Position numbers and translations under genes: made by a program. Below are positions 47,233 through 52,510 of a stretch of DNA of 52,510 nucleotides, one piece after another (positions within the stretch are counted from its first letter, which is position 1; every line of letters begins with the position of its first letter). The stretch comes from Bacillota bacterium. Its GTDB lineage: Bacteria > Sysuimicrobiota > Sysuimicrobiia > Sysuimicrobiales > Segetimicrobiaceae. The DNA lies in contig JAJPJJ010000038.1 in NCBI GenBank assembly GCA_021324295.1, positions 1 to 52,510 on the forward strand. The letters run 5' to 3'. The notes below the pieces were generated by a model that saw nothing but the letters and a program-made list of their open reading frames with translations, had not been told where the DNA came from and did no database searches.

Positions 47233-48354
47233 ATGATGACGATGAAAGAGGCCGCCTGGGCGCTGCGGATCGCCGCGGCGGCGGCGGCGATCTCGGCGCT
47301 GCCGATGGCGGCGCCGTTCGCCGCGGTGGCCGCCGACCCCGCGCTCGGGGCACCGCCCGCGGTGACCGTGCCCGAGGCGTCGGTCCTGTCGTCCCCGTAC
47401 ACGGTCGAGCTCGCCCCTACGGGCGAGCTGCGGGTCATCAGCTTCCCGGACGCGCTCGTGTCGTCCGTGGTCGTCGCGAAGCCGTGGCTCCTCACCGTGC
47501 TGGTCCAGGGGCACGACGCGGTGCTGCAGGCCAAGGCCAGCGGCGGCGAGACGCAGGTGATCGTGTACGCGGGGGGCGCGGGCACGCTGTGGAACGTGGT
47601 GATCGCTCCCCACAAGCCGGCCGCCTCCCGGATCGTCGTCTCCGCGGCGCCCCGCGAGGCCGCCTCGCCGGCGCCCGGCCTCCCCGCGCGGCCCGGCACC
47701 GGGCAGGCGGCGCCCGCCGTGCCCCGCGCGCTCGCGGCCTTCGCGGGCACCCTCGGCCCGCAGCAGCGGGCCGCGTTCGAGGCCTGGCGGCGGGATCCGA
47801 CGATGAAGCGCCTCAGCGACTTCCTCGCCGCGCTCGACGCGACGCAGCGCGCGGAGTTCGAGCGGCTCGTCGGCGCCGGCGACGTGACACTGCCGGGCGC
47901 CCAGGCCGCGCCGCGCGTCGTCGAGACGACGACGGTGATCCGCGCGCCCGCGGAGCCGCAGCGGGCCGCGGACGGCGCATCGGCGACAGCGGCCGCGCCG
48001 GGCGGGCAGGAAGCGCCCCGCGCCGCGCAGCCGCTGTACGCCTACCCCGAGGACGTGCCCTCCGGGATCACCGTCGCCGCGCAGGCCGAGCAGGCGGGGA
48101 GCGGGATCGTCGTGCGCTACGCGATCCACAACGGCCTGGGAGTCGGGCTCGAGCGCGTGCGCGTCGCGGCGGTGGACGGGCACGGGACCGAGGCGGTGGC
48201 CGCGGACAGCGGCCCGCGCGCCGTGGCGCCGGGGGCCGACGCCCGCGGCGCCGTGAGCGTCGCCGCCTCCGCGCTGCCGGTCACGCTGCGCTGGACGTGG
48301 GGCAAAGCGTCCAAAGCGGGCGCGGCGGAGTTCTACGTGCTCGTCACGCACTGA
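47233..48354 (+). CDS. Secreted pil_N-domain protein, paralogue of the gene at 38862
   Basis: 373 residues from ATG 47233, just after GGAGGGG. Signal peptide around residues 8-37. A pil_N-like domain (YTVELAPTGELRVISFPDAL and VVAKPWLLTVLVQGHDAVLQ), then LGPQQRAAFEAWRRDPTMKR and FLAALDATQRAEFERLVGAG, which align with the helical middle of 38862, and a C-terminal beta domain (GSGIVVRYAIHNGLGVGLER and LPVTLRWTWGKASKAGAAEF). The position after pilQ suggests a secretin-associated periplasmic factor. Confidence 0.65.
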   Translation: MMTMKEAAWALRIAAAAAAISALPMAAPFAAVAADPALGAPPAVTVPEASVLSSPYTVELAPTGELRVISFPDALVSSVVVAKPWLLTVLVQGHDAVLQAKASGGETQVIVYAGGAGTLWNVVIAPHKPAASRIVVSAAPREAASPAPGLPARPGTGQAAPAVPRALAAFAGTLGPQQRAAFEAWRRDPTMKRLSDFLAALDATQRAEFERLVGAGDVTLPGAQAAPRVVETTTVIRAPAEPQRAADGASATAAAPGGQEAPRAAQPLYAYPEDVPSGITVAAQAEQAGSGIVVRYAIHNGLGVGLERVRVAAVDGHGTEAVAADSGPRAVAPGADARGAVSVAASALPVTLRWTWGKASKAGAAEFYVLVTH

Positions 48355-48361
48355 CGCCCTG

Positions 48362-49183
48362 ATGGGACTTCTGTGCGTCGCCGCGGGCGCGGCGGCCGGG
48401 GCGGGCGCCGACCTCGCCGCGGCGCGGGTCGCCGGGCAGCGTCCGACGCCGCGGACGGCCGCCGCGGCCTCGGCGGTCGGGGCGCTCACCGCCGCCGCGG
48501 TGGCGGCGCATCCCGCGCACACCTGGCACGGATGGCTGGCGCCGCTGTGGGCGTGGGGGTGGCTCGTTGCGGCCGACGTCGACCTGCGGGCGCGCGTGGT
48601 CCACGACCTCCACGCGGCCGCGCTCGCGGCTTTGGCGCTCGCGGCCGCGGGGCTCGACGGCCAGGCGGTGATCTCGATAGCCGGCGGACTGGCGGTGGCA
48701 GGGATGCTGGCGGCGCTCAACTGGGCGGCAGCGTCCGGGCGCCGGGGCGCGTGGCCCGTCGCCGCCGCCGGAGCCGCGGGCATCGTCCTGGCGGCCGCCG
48801 CGTGGGCGATGATGGCACGTGCGACGGCCGGCCTGCCGGTCCGCGGCGCGGGCGATCCCCGGGTTGTGCTTGCGCTCCTGCTGGCCGCGGCGCCGCCCGG
48901 GCTGACGGTCGCGCTGCGCCGCATGGCGCGCGGCTGGGACGGCGAGGTGGTGGGCTGGGGGGACGTGATGCTCGCGGGCGTGATGGGACTGTGGTTCGGG
49001 ATCAGGTTGGTATGGGCGCCGCTCGGCATTGGGATCGGCGCCGCGGCCGCCATGGGAGCGGCGCGGTGGGCGGCCGCGGCGTGGGCGCGGCGGCGGCCCC
49101 CGTGGCTGCGGGAGGCGCAGCCGACCGTTCCGGGGCTGCTCGTCGGCGCCGTGCTGGGGGTCGTGCTTGCCACGCCTTCGTAG
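48362..49183 (+). CDS. pilD: Prepilin peptidase (A24-type aspartic protease)
   Basis: 273 residues from ATG 48362. Multi-pass membrane protein with about seven alanine-rich helices. The two catalytic aspartates are in ADVDLRARVVHD (in place of the usual DLR..IIPN) and in EVVGWGDVMLAGVMGLWFG (the GxGD motif). There is no N-terminal cysteine-rich methylase domain, so it may cleave but not methylate, like TadV/CpaA peptidases. It would process the pilins of this cluster. Confidence 0.8.
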   Translation: MGLLCVAAGAAAGAGADLAAARVAGQRPTPRTAAAASAVGALTAAAVAAHPAHTWHGWLAPLWAWGWLVAADVDLRARVVHDLHAAALAALALAAAGLDGQAVISIAGGLAVAGMLAALNWAAASGRRGAWPVAAAGAAGIVLAAAAWAMMARATAGLPVRGAGDPRVVLALLLAAAPPGLTVALRRMARGWDGEVVGWGDVMLAGVMGLWFGIRLVWAPLGIGIGAAAAMGAARWAAAAWARRRPPWLREAQPTVPGLLVGAVLGVVLATPS

Positions 49184-49189
49184 GCCGCG

Positions 49190-50155
49190 GTGCCGCCGGA
49201 GCCCCACTCCCCGCACGCGGTGAGACAGGCCGATCCGATCTCCTCCGGGCTGGCCGCGCTCGCGCGCGATCTGTCGGTATCGCGCATCGCGGTGCGCGTC
49301 CGCCGCGACGGCAGCGGCCGCGACGCCGTGGTCGCGGAGGTCACCAGGAACGGGACGGCGGCCCCGGACCCGGTGATCCAGGACCGCGCGGACCTCGAGC
49401 GGCTGATCGCCCGGCTGCTCGGCCCCGACCGCGCGCTCGGGACCGTGTCCATCCGCGGCCTGCACGGCCTCGCCGCCCTGCCCCCGGCGGCCGACGCGCC
49501 GCTGCTGGTGCTCGAGCGGACCGCGCCGACGAGGCCTGCCCCCGACGGCGGCGGCGCCTTCCCTCCCGCCGCCGCAGCGGCCGCCGCGGCGCTCCTGCGG
49601 GCCGGCGCGGGCGTGGTGCTCGCCGGCCCGGACGGCCCGCACATGGGCGCGGCCATCCGCGGCGTGTGCGCGCGGCTGGGTCCGTCGGCCAGCATCGTCC
49701 TCGTCGAGGACGGCCCGCAGACGCCGCTCCCGATCAGCGCCGTGCGCCTGCGGGACGTTCCCTCAGGCGCGCTCAGGGCGTTCAGGCACGCCGTCGTCGT
49801 CGTCAACCGCGCCGCGCCGCCGTGCCTGCCGGCCCTCTCCGGCGCCGTGCTCGTCACGGCCGCCGCCCGCACGCCCGAAGCGGCGCTGGCGCGCCTCGCG
49901 GCGGAGAGCGCCGCGCCGCCGCCAGTGCTGGCGCGCCTGTGCGCGGACGCCGCCCCGCTGCTCCTGTGGTTCGGCTCGGGCCGGGGCGCATGCCGTCTGA
50001 CGGCGGCCTACGAGATCCTGCCGACGCCCGACGCGTCCGGCCTGCCCATGCTGCAGATGCTCACCGGGCTCGACCCGGTGAGCGGCGCGCTCGTCCCGAC
50101 CGGCGCCGTGCCAGCCGATCCGGCGCTGCGGGACGTGTGGAACGTCCCCGCATAA
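49190..50155 (+). CDS. Unknown protein, possibly a degenerate secretion ATPase
   Basis: 321 residues from GTG 49190. The layout faintly recalls TadA/VirB11-type ATPases: an N-terminal IAVRVRRDGSGRDAVVAEVT and a central AGVVLAGPDGPHMGAAIRGV where Walker A would be. Then SIVLVEDGPQTPL sits in the place of the IEDT box, and AYEILPTPDASGLPMLQMLT with FSALVPTGAVP-like ending (GALVPTGAVPADPAL) follows. The lysine and serine/threonine of Walker A are missing, so ATP hydrolysis is not expected. It may be a structural subunit evolved from such an ATPase. The identity is a guess from pattern; it lies between the peptidase and the last pilin gene. Confidence 0.4.
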   Translation: MPPEPHSPHAVRQADPISSGLAALARDLSVSRIAVRVRRDGSGRDAVVAEVTRNGTAAPDPVIQDRADLERLIARLLGPDRALGTVSIRGLHGLAALPPAADAPLLVLERTAPTRPAPDGGGAFPPAAAAAAAALLRAGAGVVLAGPDGPHMGAAIRGVCARLGPSASIVLVEDGPQTPLPISAVRLRDVPSGALRAFRHAVVVVNRAAPPCLPALSGAVLVTAAARTPEAALARLAAESAAPPPVLARLCADAAPLLLWFGSGRGACRLTAAYEILPTPDASGLPMLQMLTGLDPVSGALVPTGAVPADPALRDVWNVPA

Positions 50156-50207
50156 TCACGCCGCGGGGCGCTCCCGGAGCGGCACGCCGGCCGGCACATG
50201 AGCCGGG

Positions 50208-50242
50208 TTGCGACGCCTCCCCTTCTCGCCCCGTGGTATCCT
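50208..50242 (+). promoter_or_regulatory. Long-spacer promoter (TTGCGA-N23-TATCCT)
   Basis: TTGCGA at 50208-50213 and TATCCT at 50237-50242, 23 nt apart, about 95 nt before GTG 50337. It shows that the TGA-rich gene has the same kind of promoter as the other backbone genes. Confidence 0.5.
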
Positions 50243-50336
50243 ACCGCCAGCACGGCGGCGCCGCGGCCGCTCCGCACCCTCCGGCGCGGCCGGTTCCGGG
50301 CGCCTCACCCGAGGGGAGAAAGGAGGAGACGAGCAG

Positions 50337-52252
50337 GTGAGACACTGATCCACGCGTTTTGCGCTTCACGCGCCTTCACAACCGCATAGCGAAGCAGTTT
50401 CCAGTGCGAACACGAATGCCAGTGCCGACCGTTCGTTCACGGGCCAAGCCAGGCGCGGCTTCTCGCTCACCGAGGCGCTGGTCGCCCTGGTGATCACCGC
50501 GCTCGTGGTCTCGCTCGGGGTCGCGATGGTCAACGCGTTTGCCACAGGCGGCCGGACGCTCCCCATTCAGGCGCCCGCGCCGCGAGCGACGCCCGCGTCG
50601 AGGCCATGATCGGCGAGCTCCGCAACGCGGTCGCGATCAGCCAGATCTCGCCCAACCAGGTCACCGCCGTGATCAACACCGCCGGAAACGCCAGCGCGAC
50701 CACGACGGTCAACGGCACCGCCACTGGGCAGTACGCGGTCAGCTACTCCTTCTGAGCCGCCACCGGCGCGCTGTACCGGAACGGCGGCGGCACGGCCAGG
50801 TTCTGAGCGGCCGGCTGAGTCAGCCCCAAGCTGCCGGCGCTGTGAGGCCTGCCGACCCCGCCCACCGCGCCGTCGGTCAACCCGCCGGGACCGCAGCCGC
50901 AGCCGCCCAGCTGCGCGAGCCCCTGCTACAACCCCAGCGGCGCGTACGTCGCCTACACCGCCTACGCCTGGAGCGGCGGCACCGCCTACTACACGACCAA
51001 CTCCTCCGGCGCCTCCCAGAGCGGCGGCGTCGGCCCGGGCGAGTGAAACGGGTGCACGATGTACCGCAACCTCTGAACCGGCAGCGGTTACAACCAGCCC
51101 ATGGGCAGCAGGAGCTACAACCTCAGCGGCAACCCGTCCTCGGAGTCCTACCTGGGCCTCCAGTCGTACTACTGCGACTGGACCCGGAACGGCCCGACGA
51201 TCAGCGGCGGCTACATGGCCGTCCGCAACGACCGGTACGGCACGCTGTACTGCACGGGCCGGTGATGGTGATACGCCTGCTTCACTGGCTACGTGACCGC
51301 GATCTACTACGTGCCGATCTCCAGCTCGACCGCCTACTACTACCTGCCGAGCTGCGGCTGCTACCTCAGCCAGAGCTGATACAACGCGGACGTCACCAAC
51401 TGGAACAACTACCAGGCCGCGCTCAACACCTACAACCAGCAGATGGCCGCCTGGCAGTGAGCCAAGAACCAGTGGTGAGCGTACGACACCAGCTACAACG
51501 CCTACGCGTGAAAGGTCAAAGGGTGGAACGTCGCCGCCCAGAACGCCGTCGTCAACACCGTGATGCAGGGCGGGAAGACAGGCACCAGCACCGTCACCCA
51601 GTGGAACACCGCGGCCGTCTGGCAGCTCGTCGCCGACAACATCCAGAGCCTCACCTTCACCGGCTACGACCAGAACATGCGGCCCACAACCTGAGCCGGG
51701 GAGGTCCTGGTCCTCGGCATCAAGGTCCAGTACCCCGGACAGCCGATCGAAGAAGAACAGCTCACCCTGCAGGGGACGCATGCCTTCTCCGCAGCCAAGA
51801 CGTACCCCCTCACCATCCCCCCGGCACCGCCGGACCCGCGGTGACCGACGCCGTGGCCCAGCTACAATGGGTGGACCGCTTGACACTGACTCGACAGAGG
51901 CGGGCTGGGAGCGGCGGCATCCAATCCGGGAGCCTACGGATACGGCGAACTAAGGGGTCCTGGACCGTTCACCCCTAGCGTCCTCGGCAGCGCCAGCGTC
52001 GGACAAGCGTACGTGGGCCCTGGTGTATCCGTGACAGTCTGATTCCAAGTGTGAGTCGGCGGACAGACATTCACAGGCCATGGCTCCGGGTACGGCCCAA
52101 CCGCGTGAGCCGCCAGAATGGCTGCGTTGGATGCCGTCGACCAATCCGCCGGCGGTCGCCTTGGGAAAGACCAGGGAGTATCCCCCGGTAGCGCCGGCGT
52201 CTGACTAGGCAGCGCACACGACGCGTTCGGGGTTGGCTCGTTCAACCCGTAA
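50337..52252 (+). CDS. PilW-like pilin with 20 in-frame TGA codons read as sense
   Basis: AAGGAGG precedes GTG 50337. The opening frame (codon 4 is TGA, 50346) leads to a long leader and GFSLTEALVALVITALVVSL, a class III prepilin helix. Between about 50550 and 50575 the coding frame steps by -1, after which AASDARVEAMIGELRNAVAI continues the pilin helix. From there to TAA 52250-52252 one frame holds 20 TGA codons and no TAA or TAG. Third positions are almost all G or C up to about 51690. The text is Tyr/Trp/Gly-rich, for example WQ*AKNQW*AYDTSYNAYA*, and includes the PilW-type VADNIQSLTFTGYDQNM. Reading TGA as Trp gives a smooth protein. The domain may end at TGA 51842 (about 500 residues) or run on to TAA (about 637). 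Under the standard code only short pieces would be made. Confidence 0.75.
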
Positions 52253-52318
52253 CGTCGACTCACGGGACATCTGAACAGACCGATCAGCACTTCATGCTGC
52301 CCGACCTATCGCCGGGCC

Positions 52319-52345
52319 CGAGCCGCCCCATAAAGGCGGCTCGGT
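52319..52345 (+). terminator. Intrinsic terminator-like hairpin
   Basis: GAGCCGCC, loop CCATAAA, GGCGGCTC, then GGTTGCTT. An 8-bp GC stem about 65 nt after the TAA at 52250, closing the pilus transcript. The T tract is short. Confidence 0.6.
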
Positions 52346-52379
52346 TGCTTGCAGGGAGTCCCCACACGGTGTTTATCAT
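52345..52379 (+). promoter_or_regulatory. Possible promoter (TTGCTT-N23-TATCAT)
   Basis: TTGCTT at 52345-52350 and TATCAT at 52374-52379, 23 nt apart, immediately downstream of the terminator hairpin and ahead of the last gene start. A weak match to the common pattern. Confidence 0.3.
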
Positions 52380-52501
52380 GTGGCACCGCGCCCAACCAAA
52401 ATTTCACCGGACTTGCGCAAGTCGCAGGAATTTGGGCCTGGGGGACGTAGAGTGGAAGCAACGCAGCAACCATTGCAGCTTCGACGGAGCAGGAGACGAC
52501 G

Positions 52502-52510
52502 ATGTGGCCG
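52502..52510 (+). CDS. Start of a further gene, cut by the window end
   Basis: ATG TGG CCG at 52502 follows GGAGCAGGAG with about 7 nt spacing. Only three codons (Met-Trp-Pro) are inside the window, so nothing can be said about its product. It uses TGG for its first Trp. Confidence 0.4.

Noticed and set aside
45658-49872. Minus-strand ORF of 1404 codons opposite pilQ and the following genes
   Set aside because: A stop-free antisense frame is expected in DNA this GC-rich. The plus-strand genes have signal peptides, domains and overlapping starts.
50337-51844. Simple decayed pseudogene explanation for the stops
   Set aside because: Random decay would produce TAA and TAG and would erode third-position GC; neither is seen over the first 420 codons. 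The single frame step keeps this explanation alive only weakly.
50539-51978. A 479-codon standard-code frame over the TGA-rich gene
   Set aside because: Its product is Arg/Gln/Pro-rich with no pilin feature, and its third codon positions correspond to the second positions of the TGA-containing frame, which has the proper GC bias. It is a shadow frame.
50337-52252. TGA read as Gly (as in Gracilibacteria-type code) instead of Trp
   Set aside because: It cannot be excluded, but Gly is already supplied by abundant GGC and the TGA codons sit in Trp/Tyr-rich contexts next to TGG. Trp is the more economical reading. Homologue alignment would decide.
51934-52290. Minus-strand 118-codon ORF under the end of the TGA-rich gene
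   Set aside because: Proline/serine-rich without a ribosome binding site, and fully antisense to the ordered plus-strand frame.
52253-52500. Suppressor tRNA gene near the recoded pilin
   Set aside because: I looked for a cloverleaf and T-loop sequence in this and other gaps and found none by eye. A covariance search would be needed.

Overview
The window is about 52.5 kb of very GC-rich bacterial DNA, almost entirely coding and almost entirely on the + strand. No rRNA, tRNA or CRISPR array was seen. Gene content and style suggest a large mobile replicon (megaplasmid, integrated element or large phage-like element) of a GC-rich bacterium, or a chromosomal island of one. Many overlapping ATGA/GTGA gene junctions, short genes of unknown function and leaderless promoters are present. 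Lineage cannot be assigned from the sequence alone.

Left two thirds (about 0.1-32.3 kb) hold a replication, recombination and nucleotide-metabolism set: Cas4/RecB-like Fe-S nuclease, SF2 helicase carrying an intein, HD-GYP protein, sigma70-family factor, divergent sliding clamp, DnaG-type primase, RecT-like annealing protein, family 4 uracil-DNA glycosylase, NYN-domain protein, LexA-like DNA-binding protein, B12-dependent ribonucleotide reductase, free-standing Hint protein, MazG-like pyrophosphohydrolase, RecA and a SigH-like sigma factor. Small zinc-ribbon, membrane and unknown proteins lie between them. Two cargo insertions are clear: a Phd/VapC-type toxin-antitoxin pair (8.67-9.44 kb) and a complete IS200/IS605 element with tnpA and tnpB (9.73-11.44 kb) that landed in the start codon of a membrane/coiled-coil gene.

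The right third (32.5-52.3 kb) is a type IV pilus cluster: a frameshifted pilin with a G7 tract, pilC, pilT, five pseudopilins, a secreted pil_N-like protein, then pilB and a major pilin on the minus strand, then pilM-N-O-P-like-Q, a second pil_N-like protein, a prepilin peptidase and a degenerate ATPase-like protein. It ends in a large PilW-like pilin gene.

The most striking observation is that last gene (50337-52252). Its coding frame, recognised by a near-complete G/C third-position bias and by prepilin and PilW-type features, contains 20 in-frame TGA codons (plus one near the start in the adjoining frame) and no TAA or TAG until 52250. Other genes in the window use TGA as a normal stop. 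TGA therefore seems to be read as a sense codon, most plausibly tryptophan, in this one gene.

A second system-level signal is a recurring promoter with a TTGC-type -35 box, a 21-23 nt spacer and a TA(C/T)NCT-type -10 box. It precedes many backbone genes on both strands, often with a start codon only 6-9 nt downstream of the -10 box. The toxin-antitoxin cargo instead has a classical 17-nt-spaced promoter.
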